From contig CAZNPL010000014.1 in NCBI GenBank assembly GCA_964574815.1, positions 1 through 64,000 of the forward strand: DNA of 64,000 nt. Direction: 5' to 3'. Of this stretch, positions 27,489 to 36,309 are shown piece by piece. Position 1 is the stretch's first letter; every line of letters begins with the position of its first letter. Both the position numbers and the translations under genes were made by a program. A model generated the notes under the pieces. That model was not told the DNA's origin. It searched no databases and saw only the letters and a list, made by a program, of their open reading frames with translations. Origin of the DNA: CAZNPL01 sp964574815 (GTDB lineage Bacteria; Planctomycetota; Phycisphaerae; UBA1845).

Positions 27489-29900
27489 CTAACGCGCCTT
27501 GAGGTAGGTGATGAGGTCGTTGAGCTGCTTCCGCGTCAGATCGTTGGTGATGCCGTGCTCGTCCCATGCGTTGAACCGGGTCCAGATTTCCTCGAGGGTG
27601 GCGGCGCTGCCGTTGTGGAGGTACGGCGCGCTGTCGTAGATGTTGTTCAGGTGCGGGACGTCGAACGCCTTGGTGGCCGTTCCCGTGTCGTGGAAAAAGT
27701 ACACGCCCAGATTGAAGTAGGCCGACGGATCGTGCAGATCGGCAACGGACAGATCCACCGGTGCGTCCAGCCACATGGTGGTTCCGACGACGCGCGGCTC
27801 GGTGTCATTGCCGTAGGCTCCGCTGTGACAGGAGCTGCAGCGCAGCTCGCGGGGGATCGGTTGACCGGTGTTCGTCCGCGTGCGCTCGAAGACCCGCTTG
27901 CCTCGACGTTGCGCCACGGTCAGGCCGTCCGGCCGGCGGTATCGATTGGGCGGCCGCTGAATGGTGCACATGTACCGGGTTACGGCCTCGAGCTCCTCGG
28001 GTGTGTAGGGCTGTAATCGGGTAAAGAAGACGGCCAGCCTCGGCCCGCACTGGCGGCGGAGCGACGGATTGGTGCCCTCCCATTTGAACGGGTCGGTGTC
28101 CACGATGCCGCGCAGCGTGCGGTTGTCGACCGGGGCGAAGCCTACGCCGTCGGGCTCGATGTCGAAGGTCAGGCCGTTGACGTGGCCGTCGGGATGGCAG
28201 CTTCGGCAGGAGAACTGGCGGCCGTAGGCGTTGGCGGCGTCGTGGAAGAGCTGCTCGCCCCAGCGGACGGGCGTGATCTCGTCGGGGCCGCCCAGGTCGA
28301 TGCGCCCCGCGACGGTGAAGCTTGACGTGTCGATCACGGTCACGGTGTCGTCGAGGGCATCGGCCACGTAGGCGCGGTCGCCGTCGGGCGAGAACACCAC
28401 GCCCCTCGGGTTGGCGCCGACCTCGATTCGCTTGACCATGAAGCGGCGGCTCATCCCGAGGTGATTGGGCAGCACCTCGCGGCGCTGCCGCTGGGAGGCT
28501 TCGTCGATCAGCTCGAGCAGCGCGGCCACGTCGACGACGGCCACCTGGTTCGCTCCTCCGCTGGTGACCAAGGCGAAGCGGCCGTCGGGACTGACGGCGA
28601 CGCCGGTCGGGTCGGGGAAATAGTTGTCCTGTTCGTCGAGGAGGACCTGATCGACCTGACCGTCGGGGCGGATGATGCCGAGGCCGTTGGTGATGGTCCA
28701 TCCTTGCATGAGTCGCGTGAGGGGCACGAGGTTCTTGGAGCGCATCAGGGTGACCAGTGCCACGTTGCGGCCGGGGACGACGGCCATGCCGCGCATCATG
28801 TTGGCACCGGGCACCTGTGCCCGTTCGGCCACGAGGCCGTTCTCGGTATCGAGGATCGTGACTTCGGCGTGGTGCGGTTCCTGGAAACGGGGAATGTGCG
28901 GAAGGACGCTGCCTGTGTAGAGGTGCTTTCCGTCGGGTGCCAGCGCCATGGGCCACGCGCCGCGCCCGGCGACGAGTCGCTTTCGCTCCTCCAGCGTTTC
29001 GGCATCGATCACGGAGATGGAGTCTTCGCCGGTATTGGCGACGAAGAGGAATCGGCCCGTAGGTTCGGTGGAGACGCCGTGCGGTTCGTCACCGACGGGC
29101 ACGGTGGCGGTCACTTTGCGCGAGGCGGCGTCGATGACGCTCATGGTGTCGTCACCGCGGTTGGTGACGTACAAGGTGCTCCCATCTCGAGTGAGGGCGA
29201 TGCTGTGGGGTTCGGTTCCGACGGCGATTTCGGCGGCCGGCTTTTGATTGGCGGTATCAACGATGACCACGCTGCCGACCTGGGAGCAGACGACGTACAG
29301 CCAGCGGCCGTCGGGTGAGGTGGCCATATTGACCGGCGTTTTGTAGCGGCCGTCGGCGGGTTCCTTTCGATAGCCGAGGCGCATCACCATGCGGTGCGAT
29401 TCGCGGTCGCGGTGGCAGGCGACGCATTGATGATGGTCGCCCTGCACGATGAACTGCCGCGGATCGAGGACTTGTTCCTCGCGCGACTCGGCGGGGAGCT
29501 TCTGTTGCTCCTGGTACTTCTTGGCGATGCCCACGTGGATGCTTCCCGGCCCGTGACACGATTCGCACTGCACGCCGTCGGTGATCTTGAAGGTGTCGGC
29601 CCACCAGCGCCGTCCTTCGTCGGCGCCTGTGGCGTGACATCCCAGGCATACTCGATTCTCGGGAGGCGGGTCGGGGACGCCGCTGAGCCATGCGATGTCT
29701 TCGGCCTCGGGCTTGAGCAGGAGTTCGTAGGATTGCTCGTGTCCGGCGATCGGCTCGACGAGGCAGGGGCGGACCGTTTCCCACTCAGCGTGGCAATCGA
29801 GACACACGTTCTTGCCGAGAAAAATCGGCAGCTCGTCCGCGCGTCCAAGGCTTGCGGCCACCAGGCACGTGATCGTAAGAATGAGTGGGTGCAATCGCAT
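27489..29900 (-). CDS. Exported cytochrome: N-terminal tetrahaem, YVTN propeller, C-terminal MauG-like dihaem
   Basis: The 803-residue protein begins at the ATG at 29900, which starts a signal peptide (LHPLILTITCLVAASLGRA) and has GGTGA upstream. Four CXXCH sites lie close together at about 33, 85, 112 and 159, like the cytochrome c554 / tetrahaem family. Residues 190-560 form a YVTN beta-propeller with blades such as LYVTNRGDDTMSVIDAASRKV. The end has two further CXXCH sites (about 565 and 688) in a region like MauG/cytochrome c peroxidase. It carries the family's PFKWEG and DVPHLNNIYDSAPYLHNGS. So there are six haems and three known modules in one chain. The gene lies 34 bp after the HzsA-like gene and is coupled to the propeller-binding-protein gene. 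A role in peroxide or nitrogen-compound redox chemistry is possible but unproven. Confidence 0.9.
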   Translation of the reverse strand: MRLHPLILTITCLVAASLGRADELPIFLGKNVCLDCHAEWETVRPCLVEPIAGHEQSYELLLKPEAEDIAWLSGVPDPPPENRVCLGCHATGADEGRRWWADTFKITDGVQCESCHGPGSIHVGIAKKYQEQQKLPAESREEQVLDPRQFIVQGDHHQCVACHRDRESHRMVMRLGYRKEPADGRYKTPVNMATSPDGRWLYVVCSQVGSVVIVDTANQKPAAEIAVGTEPHSIALTRDGSTLYVTNRGDDTMSVIDAASRKVTATVPVGDEPHGVSTEPTGRFLFVANTGEDSISVIDAETLEERKRLVAGRGAWPMALAPDGKHLYTGSVLPHIPRFQEPHHAEVTILDTENGLVAERAQVPGANMMRGMAVVPGRNVALVTLMRSKNLVPLTRLMQGWTITNGLGIIRPDGQVDQVLLDEQDNYFPDPTGVAVSPDGRFALVTSGGANQVAVVDVAALLELIDEASQRQRREVLPNHLGMSRRFMVKRIEVGANPRGVVFSPDGDRAYVADALDDTVTVIDTSSFTVAGRIDLGGPDEITPVRWGEQLFHDAANAYGRQFSCRSCHPDGHVNGLTFDIEPDGVGFAPVDNRTLRGIVDTDPFKWEGTNPSLRRQCGPRLAVFFTRLQPYTPEELEAVTRYMCTIQRPPNRYRRPDGLTVAQRRGKRVFERTRTNTGQPIPRELRCSSCHSGAYGNDTEPRVVGTTMWLDAPVDLSVADLHDPSAYFNLGVYFFHDTGTATKAFDVPHLNNIYDSAPYLHNGSAATLEEIWTRFNAWDEHGITNDLTRKQLNDLITYLKAR

Positions 29901-29934
29901 GTGCTTCACCATCTCGGCTGTCATCGGGGCTGGG

Positions 29935-31560
29935 CTAATCGGATTCACCTCTTGGCTTCGGAGCGACGCCGAGGCATACCGGCCCGTCCCGCAGGGCGCG
30001 GGCGTTCCGGTTGGGGGGCGTCAGCTCCCGGTCCTCGTGACACCCGATACAGCCTCGCTCTTCATTGGGCATCACCCATATCCAGCTTTGCATCTTCCGG
30101 AGCACTTCTCCGGAGGCATCGACGGTTTCGAGTCGAAGCGGTGTTCGGGCCGGCACGCGAAGGTAGAAGGACCCGTCAGTGGCCACCGGCGCCTCGCCGA
30201 GGAGTTTCTGCGAGCGTGAAGCCGCGCCCCCGGTCGTCGAGTCGTTCTCGTCCGGCGTTGATTTTCTGGAGGCGTGCAGTGGCGACTGGTACACGCGGAC
30301 GCGATCGATGCGTTTTTTGCCCTCGTCGGGGTCGCGCTCCAGGGCGTGAAGGTAGGCATCGAGACAGAACATCTCGCCGGCCGTTTCCTGGTCCTTGACG
30401 ACGCTCGACCGCCCGGCGGGTTTGGGGCCTTCAGCCACGATTTTCGCGTCCAGTTCATGCCATTCGGTCGCGTCGTAGATTTTCTGCTGTTCGTCGGTGA
30501 GCAGATCGAGCATGTAGATCCCGTACGTGCCGCCGTCCCGACAAGACACAAGCAATCGGCCGTCGGGCATCGGCGCCGGTGTCCGGTACTCGCCGGTGTC
30601 ATGCGAGGAGAGAGTACCGCCTCGCGCCGTCGGGAATTGCTCCGTTCGAGCGCGGCGAAGTTCGGGTCCGGGCCTGGCGGCCATCAGGCGGCCGCCGGCG
30701 AGGCTGCCCGCGTCTTTCGATTCGACGTACACCACCGTTCCGTCCGGCAGGTCGGAGGCCATCCCGGGGACTGCTCCGGTTTTCGACGGGTTCTGGAAGA
30801 TGAAAACGTCCGTTCCATCGGCGTTCACTGTGAAGAGCTGCGTTCCGCCAGGTGTCCCGCTGGTTTCCGGGCCGTGAGCCTGTCGGCTGGCGTAGAGGAT
30901 TCGTCCGCTGTTCAGGATGACCGGATCCCAGGCGCCGTCGGGCGTGAACGTGATGCGCCGCAGCCGCGATCCGTTCGGCCGGCACGTGCAGATGGCCGGC
31001 ACGCCGTTCATGAGCGTGCTGACGGCGATCTGCTCGTCGGGACGTTCCATATCCATGGTGTAGATGGTCGAGAGGTAGATGGCGGAGACGCATTGGCCGG
31101 GCGGTGTCACCACTTTGCGCAGGTCTGAGCCATCTATGCCCACTTCGAAGACGGACGTGGCGTCTTCCTTGTCTGGTCGGCCGACGAAGAGAATGCGTTT
31201 ACCGTCGTAAGAGACGTCGGGGCGGCCTGCGGCGGCGAACTGGGGGGCCAAGTTGAGCAGGGTCGGATCGGCGTCATTGGCCCGATTCAGGAGAACGAGG
31301 CGGCTGCCGTCGGGCAGGGGGCCGGTCGCGGTGGGGTAGCCGGACGGTGGTTGCCGGGATTCGCCTTGGGCCGGGAGTTGCGTGAAGACGATTGGATGGG
31401 CCGCGTTCTGCGAACGGGCGAGTTTTTTTTGCGTGTCGTGGGCGCGTACCGGTCGCGGAGAGCCGAGGACTGCGGCGAGGGCCACGAGGGCTGTCGCCCG
31501 GAGGGCAAACCGGCAGGGGCCGCGGAGGCCCGAAGAGGATCGTCCGAGCGTTGTGGTCAT
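29935..31560 (-). CDS. HzsA-like (hydrazine synthase alpha-like) propeller protein with one haem site
   Basis: The reading frame extends upstream to 32112, but its first 184 codons run through repeat-rich intergenic DNA. The ATG at 31560 starts a plausible signal peptide (ALRATALVALAAVLGSPRPVRA) and gives 541 residues. A TolB-like propeller (LPDGSRLVLLNRANDADPTL, TVNADGTDVFIFQNPS) precedes a segment typical of the hydrazine-synthase-alpha middle-domain family: DGSFYLRVPARTPLRLETVDASG, then SWIWVMPNEERGCIGCHEDRE. The CXXCH at about 504 binds one haem c. True hydrazine synthase alpha is longer, with two haems, and needs beta and gamma subunits, which are absent. So this is a relative, not evidence of anammox. 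It heads a three-gene redox operon. Confidence 0.85.
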   Translation of the reverse strand: MTTTLGRSSSGLRGPCRFALRATALVALAAVLGSPRPVRAHDTQKKLARSQNAAHPIVFTQLPAQGESRQPPSGYPTATGPLPDGSRLVLLNRANDADPTLLNLAPQFAAAGRPDVSYDGKRILFVGRPDKEDATSVFEVGIDGSDLRKVVTPPGQCVSAIYLSTIYTMDMERPDEQIAVSTLMNGVPAICTCRPNGSRLRRITFTPDGAWDPVILNSGRILYASRQAHGPETSGTPGGTQLFTVNADGTDVFIFQNPSKTGAVPGMASDLPDGTVVYVESKDAGSLAGGRLMAARPGPELRRARTEQFPTARGGTLSSHDTGEYRTPAPMPDGRLLVSCRDGGTYGIYMLDLLTDEQQKIYDATEWHELDAKIVAEGPKPAGRSSVVKDQETAGEMFCLDAYLHALERDPDEGKKRIDRVRVYQSPLHASRKSTPDENDSTTGGAASRSQKLLGEAPVATDGSFYLRVPARTPLRLETVDASGEVLRKMQSWIWVMPNEERGCIGCHEDRELTPPNRNARALRDGPVCLGVAPKPRGESD

Positions 31561-32389
31561 GTGCGTGGAGTCCAATTCCCTCCAGGATCGGCAAGGAGAC
31601 GGTCCGGGCACCAGGGCGTTCCGAGGATGATATGGCGCGGGCATGGTCCGGAAAAGAACGGCGCTGGTGGGTGGTGCATAGCGGAGATCATCAGTGGTGC
31701 TTGAGGGTGGGTTCGTTTGGAATGGAGAGAGGGACGAAGGCACCCGGCTGAGGCGGGCCGGCTGCGGCACGAAGGCGTCAAGGCACGAAGGCACGAAGGC
31801 ACGGAGGCACGAAGGGGTCGCCGGGGCGCGGGCGATTTGGGCGGGCGGCGCTTTTCCCCTCGGGCTTTCGCTTGGGTTCGTTTGGAAGGAATAACGAGGC
31901 CCCCGCCTGAGGCGGGCAGGCTCGGGCACGGAAGGGCGCGGGGCTTGTGGGGGACGGGGGCGGTGGGTTCGTTTGGCGCCGGGGCTTGCGGTTTGGCCGG
32001 TGTTCGGGGTCGGGTCGCTGGTGCTCCCGGCTCTGATGGCGGGGGTGTGATAACTCACAACTGATCCGCCTGAGGCGGAACGACTTCTGCTTGGGGCATT
32101 GATCACACTCATCCGTCGGAATCTCCGTCGGCGCGCACGTCGGGTGCGCTTCTCCTTTCCACCCTATAGAACACGGTGGCTGTTCCAGTTTTTTCGGAAT
32201 TCTTTGAACAGCTTGCTGCAGGAGCGGGAGAGGGGTCGGGGGGCCATCAGTGAGCAGATGCATCGAGATGCACCCTACGCGGGATATGAGGTTGTGAGTG
32301 GCGGTTTCGGTTCCTATGATGGGGCGTGGAGGTTCGTCCGGTTGTGGGCGAGGGTCCGATATCCGGCCCGGAGGAGTAAGGAGGGCCTT
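31561..32389. repeat. Repeat-rich intergenic region
   Basis: About 830 bp without a credible gene. It holds six tandem 8-bp units, consensus GGCACGAA, at 31766-31813. It also holds three copies of GGGTTCGTTTGG at 31709-31720, 31874-31885 and 31975-31986, and at least two CCGCCTGAGGCGG palindromes near 31905 and 32067. The 97 codons upstream of the DUF362 start at 32390 are rejected as coding. Confidence 0.7.
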
Positions 32390-34105
32390 ATGAGTGCATC
32401 CGATGAAAACGGATGCCCGCGGTCAGCCGGTGAGCATGCGCCGGAACGGGGAGATTGTTCGCAGAGTGTCGTTCGATCGCTTGGCCTGAGCTGGGTGCCG
32501 GCGTGGATGCTGCGGTGCACGCTGCTGAGCGGGGTCTCCGCGCTGGTGTGGCTTCTGCTGCGGAGCGGGACCAAGCCCAGCAGGATGACCTATCCGTGCC
32601 AGCAGGCGGCGTTTTCGACCGCGTCGCTGGCGTTCGGCGCTCCCGTGGTGGGGGCGCTGGTGAAGGTTCGACGGCGGGCCGCGGCGGCGCTGTGCACGCC
32701 GCTTGGGGTGGCGGTCGCGGTCATCACGCTTTTGACCACAGCCGGGCTCTGGAGCGGTTTGACGCGGGCTGACTTGAACTCCCGCGCGGTGCTCGATCCG
32801 CCGGCCGACTATCGGGCCGAAGTCTTTCACGTCAGCGACTGCCCGCAGGATCCGGTGGGCGATCGATTCGTCGGGCTCGATAACCTGCTGTCCCTTATGG
32901 GGCAACGGGGTGTGAAGTTCTACCGGTCGGGCGCGGCGGGGCTGACGTCAGGTCCGGACGGCATCATCGCCGTTGACGACGTCGTGGTCGTCAAGATCAA
33001 TTATCAGTGGGGGGATCGCGGCGGATCAAACGTGGACGTGCTTCGCGGTTTGATCCATCGGATCGTGAACCATCCGGACGGTTTCATCGGGGAAGTGGTC
33101 GTCTGCGAAAACGCTCAGTTCATCAGCATCGACTTCGATCGCGACAATAACAACGCCCAGGACCACGGCATGTCTCCGCATGACGTGGTCGCGTATTTCC
33201 AGGGGCTGGGCCACACCGTCTCGCACTACAACTGGACGTTGCGGCGCACGACGCTGGTGGACGAGTACTCCGACGGCGATATGACGGACGGTTATGTCGT
33301 TTATCCGCACGATTCGGGCATTTCGGGATGCGTGTCCTATCCGAAGTTTCGGACGGACTACGGCACGTACATCAGTCTGCGGGACGGCGTGTGGGACCCC
33401 GACAGTGGAAGGTACGACCGCGGGTCGCTCAAGTACATCAACTTGCCGGTGCTCAAGAGTCACGGCGCGGTGTACGGCGTGACGGCGTGCGTGAAGAACT
33501 ACGTGGGCACGGCGAGTACGGCGCTGAGCACGAACACGCATAACGCCACACGATACGGATTGTTGGGCGCCCTGCTGGCCGAGATCGGCCCGGCCGATTT
33601 GAACATCCTGGACTGCATCTGGGTCAATGGCGACCCGGACCGCGGGCCATCGACGACCTATGTGGCGGCAACGCGGCGGGACATGCTTGTGGCCAGCACG
33701 GACCCGGTGGCGGCCGACATGTACGCGGCGACGAAAATCCTGATCCCGACTTTTCTCGAGAACGGGCATCCGCCGCCCTGGACCTACCCGAATCCGGACC
33801 CGGCCGATCCGGACAGCGACTTCAGGGAATATCTCGACAATTCAATGAGCGAGTTGTTGGCGGCCGGTTACGAGGTGACCAACGACTTAGCTCGGATCGA
33901 CGCTTTCACGTGGAACGGTGCGGGCGACTTCAACGGCGACAGCGACGTCGACCTCGAGGATTTCAACGAGTTCGACTGGTGCGAGACCGGACCCGGCGGC
34001 GGACCGCTCGATTCCGTTTGTGCCTCCGGCGACTTCGACGCCGACGACGACATCGACCTGATCGACCTGGGTAGGCTTCAGGTGTCGTTCACGGGTGCCC
34101 GTTGA
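32390..34105 (+). CDS. DUF362 protein with membrane helices and EF-hand-like tail
   Basis: The start at 32390 is set by AAGGAGGG a few bases upstream; the frame is open from 32099 but that part reads through intergenic repeats. The 571-residue protein has hydrophobic helices at about 40-58 and 98-122, and possibly 72-92. The DUF362 domain follows (DVVVVKINYQWGDRGGSNVDVLRGLIHRIVNHP, VVCENAQ, SLKYINLPVLKSHGAVYGVTACVKNYVG). DUF362 proteins have no settled biochemical role; some are linked to iron-sulfur proteins, but no Fe-S motif is visible here. The C-terminus has two Ca-binding loops, DFNGDSDVDLEDFNEF and DFDADDDIDLIDLGRL. That tail suggests the domain is outside the cytoplasm. Confidence 0.83.
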   Translation: MSASDENGCPRSAGEHAPERGDCSQSVVRSLGLSWVPAWMLRCTLLSGVSALVWLLLRSGTKPSRMTYPCQQAAFSTASLAFGAPVVGALVKVRRRAAAALCTPLGVAVAVITLLTTAGLWSGLTRADLNSRAVLDPPADYRAEVFHVSDCPQDPVGDRFVGLDNLLSLMGQRGVKFYRSGAAGLTSGPDGIIAVDDVVVVKINYQWGDRGGSNVDVLRGLIHRIVNHPDGFIGEVVVCENAQFISIDFDRDNNNAQDHGMSPHDVVAYFQGLGHTVSHYNWTLRRTTLVDEYSDGDMTDGYVVYPHDSGISGCVSYPKFRTDYGTYISLRDGVWDPDSGRYDRGSLKYINLPVLKSHGAVYGVTACVKNYVGTASTALSTNTHNATRYGLLGALLAEIGPADLNILDCIWVNGDPDRGPSTTYVAATRRDMLVASTDPVAADMYAATKILIPTFLENGHPPPWTYPNPDPADPDSDFREYLDNSMSELLAAGYEVTNDLARIDAFTWNGAGDFNGDSDVDLEDFNEFDWCETGPGGGPLDSVCASGDFDADDDIDLIDLGRLQVSFTGAR

Positions 34106-34174
34106 CGCCGGGGCGTCGGGTCGTGTCACTCCCCAAAGCAGTTCTCATGCCCCCATAATCAGGCAGCTCTAGAC

Positions 34175-34203
34175 TTTCCGCGAAGTACCCAAACTGCTAC
34201 AAT
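34175..34203 (+). promoter_or_regulatory. Possible promoter of the tail-fibre-like gene
   Basis: A good -10 element (TACAAT, 34198-34203) has a weak TTTCCG as -35 (34175-34180) at 17-bp spacing, and lies 53 bp before the ATG at 34257. It is judged by sequence pattern only. Confidence 0.35.
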
Positions 34204-34256
34204 TCATGGTTCGAGCCGTTCGGAGCCGGAGCGAATACTGCGGAAAGGGGTGAGCC

Positions 34257-36218
34257 ATGTTCTATCTGTTACGTGGAGTTTCTGTACCTACAGGCATGTT
34301 TGCCGTACTTGCCGGGGCTTCTGTGGCATTCGCCACGGGGCAGCTTTTCGACCCGACTTTCACCTACCAGGGGCGACTCGAGCAGGACGGGGCGGCGATC
34401 AGCGACGTCTGCGACATGCAGTTCACGTTGATTGAGGACACCGGCGGCGGAACTCAGGAGGAGGTCATCACGTTCGACAGCAATCCGGGGACCAGGGATC
34501 CGATAATCGTTGAGAATGGGCTCTTCCAGGCGGAGCTAGACTTCAGTGACTTCACGATCGCTCGTGGAAACCCCGTGTTTCTCGAGGTATCGGTCCGCTG
34601 TCCGAGTGGTTCGGTCGAACCGTACACTGTGCTATCTCCGACGCTGCCGATTACACTCGCGCCGCGGGCGGGTTATGCCGAGGTGGCCCGCACCGCGGAG
34701 ACCGCCGAGATCGCTCAGTCGGTGTCGGGCATCGACGGGCATTCCCTGGATGCATCGGACGGGTCGCCGTCCAACGCCTTGTTTGTTGACGCGGACGGCA
34801 ATGTGGGGGTCGGCACGACCAGCCCGGGGTCCAGGCTGCACCTTCGAAACAATGAAAGCGAAATCGGCGTGAAGCTCAAAGCGTCCGGTTCGTGGACGGC
34901 TGAATTGCGCCAGACCGATTCGAGCATTCTGTCACTCATCAATTCCAATGCCGAGCGACTGTCCATCGCGCCCAGCGGGCACGTCGGCATCGGTACGACC
35001 AATCCGGCGACGCGGCTCGACATTGTGAGCGCCGGTGATCCGATGCTGACGGTTCGCACTTCGGATGAATCCGGCGACGATGCCGGGATCGCGATTCAGG
35101 GCGCCCGCAACGCGTCGACCACGGCGGACGTGGCGTACGTTGACTTTCGAGACTTCGATTCGGACGAGGGTGCGGCGGGGACCGAGTTCACGATGGCTCG
35201 AATTGCCGGTGGTCTTGATGCGACGTCCGGACAGCGCGGCGGTCTGCGGTTTCACACGAACAACGGGAGCGGTCTTGGCGAGCGCATGCGGCTGACGGCT
35301 TCGGGCGATCTCGGCGTCGGCACCGCGTCACCTCAGTCGTTGCTTCATCTATCGAGCCCCTCGGTGGCGGCGTTGACCATCGAGGCCGACACCGACAATG
35401 CCAACGAGAGCGACAATGCTCGGATCGTGTTCTCGCAGGACGGCGGCGCGACGAGGGCCCGCGTCGGTTTCGCAGACGGCCAGAATGCCCTGGAGATCAC
35501 CAACGAGCAGAACAATGCCATCCGCCTCGGTGTTAACAATCGGACCGTGTTCGAAGTCAACTCGGTTGTGGCGCGGTACAAGAACAGCGTGGACGCTAAT
35601 ATCATCAACTACGGCCGGTCCAGCGCCGATTCCGGGGCGCTGGAGCTATTCGGAAACAACGGCAATCTGAATGTGCTGCTGTCCCACGCGGACGGCAACC
35701 GCGGTCTGCTGCAGGTGTACGACGAGAACGAGGCCGCTCAGGCCGGTGTATATGTCAACGGGTCCGGACAGGGGCTCGTCTTTGGCGACCTCAAGAACTT
35801 CCGGCTTGCCAACCCCGACGACCCGTCCACCGAGATATGCTACGCGGCGGTCGAGGGTCCGGAGGCGGCCGCCTACGTGCGCGGCACGGCGCGGCTGGTC
35901 GACGGCTACGCGGAGATTGTTCCGCCGGAGCACTTCGCGCACGTGGCCGTGAACGAAGGGATGACCGTGCAGCTCACACCGTTGTCCGCGTCGTCGAAAG
36001 GCCTGGCGGTTGTGGAAAAGAGTGTCGAGTTGATTCGCGTGCGCGAGCTCCACGACGGCAACGGGAGCTATGAGTTCGATTATCTGGTCACGGCCGTTCG
36101 GAAGGGGTACGAGGATTACGAGGTCATCCAACCGGCCTTGGGCAGTGCTGCGGCGCAGCGGATGCAGGCGGCGGGGCGCACTCTGTCGCACAGTGCAGGC
36201 GGGAGTATGCGAGAGTGA
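34257..36218 (+). CDS. Secreted tail-fibre/adhesin-like protein with GVGTTSP repeats
   Basis: This 653-residue protein has a signal-like N-terminus ending near AFATGQ. An N-terminal domain (FTYQGRLEQDGAAISDVCDMQFTLIED) is the usual opening of a family of large secreted planctomycete and other bacterial proteins. It is followed by repeated tail-fibre-like motifs, GNVGVGTTSPGSRLHL, GHVGIGTTNPATRLDI and GDLGVGTASPQSLLHL, spaced about 60-110 residues apart. The C-terminus (YAAVEGPEAAAYVRGTARLVDGYAEIVPPEHFAHVA) resembles the end of this surface-fibre class, where a peptidase or chaperone domain is sometimes found. I cannot see a catalytic pair. It probably forms trimeric surface fibres. It stands alone with a candidate promoter. 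Confidence 0.75.
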   Translation: MFYLLRGVSVPTGMFAVLAGASVAFATGQLFDPTFTYQGRLEQDGAAISDVCDMQFTLIEDTGGGTQEEVITFDSNPGTRDPIIVENGLFQAELDFSDFTIARGNPVFLEVSVRCPSGSVEPYTVLSPTLPITLAPRAGYAEVARTAETAEIAQSVSGIDGHSLDASDGSPSNALFVDADGNVGVGTTSPGSRLHLRNNESEIGVKLKASGSWTAELRQTDSSILSLINSNAERLSIAPSGHVGIGTTNPATRLDIVSAGDPMLTVRTSDESGDDAGIAIQGARNASTTADVAYVDFRDFDSDEGAAGTEFTMARIAGGLDATSGQRGGLRFHTNNGSGLGERMRLTASGDLGVGTASPQSLLHLSSPSVAALTIEADTDNANESDNARIVFSQDGGATRARVGFADGQNALEITNEQNNAIRLGVNNRTVFEVNSVVARYKNSVDANIINYGRSSADSGALELFGNNGNLNVLLSHADGNRGLLQVYDENEAAQAGVYVNGSGQGLVFGDLKNFRLANPDDPSTEICYAAVEGPEAAAYVRGTARLVDGYAEIVPPEHFAHVAVNEGMTVQLTPLSASSKGLAVVEKSVELIRVRELHDGNGSYEFDYLVTAVRKGYEDYEVIQPALGSAAAQRMQAAGRTLSHSAGGSMRE

Positions 36219-36309
36219 ATCGAGCGAGTCTTTGGGCCTTGAGATAGTGAGCAGCCAAGCGGGCGTCGGCGTACGCACTTTCGGGACAGCGCTGCAAGTG
36301 TGAAGGGTG

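Noticed and set aside
29935..31560. HzsA-like gene as true hydrazine synthase, implying anammox.
   Set aside because: The beta and gamma subunits are absent, the protein is shorter than HzsA and has one haem motif, not two; similar proteins occur in many non-anammox planctomycetes.
29935..32112. Longer 725-codon reading of the HzsA-like gene.
   Set aside because: Its first 184 codons cover tandem repeats and palindromes; the signal peptide begins at 31560.
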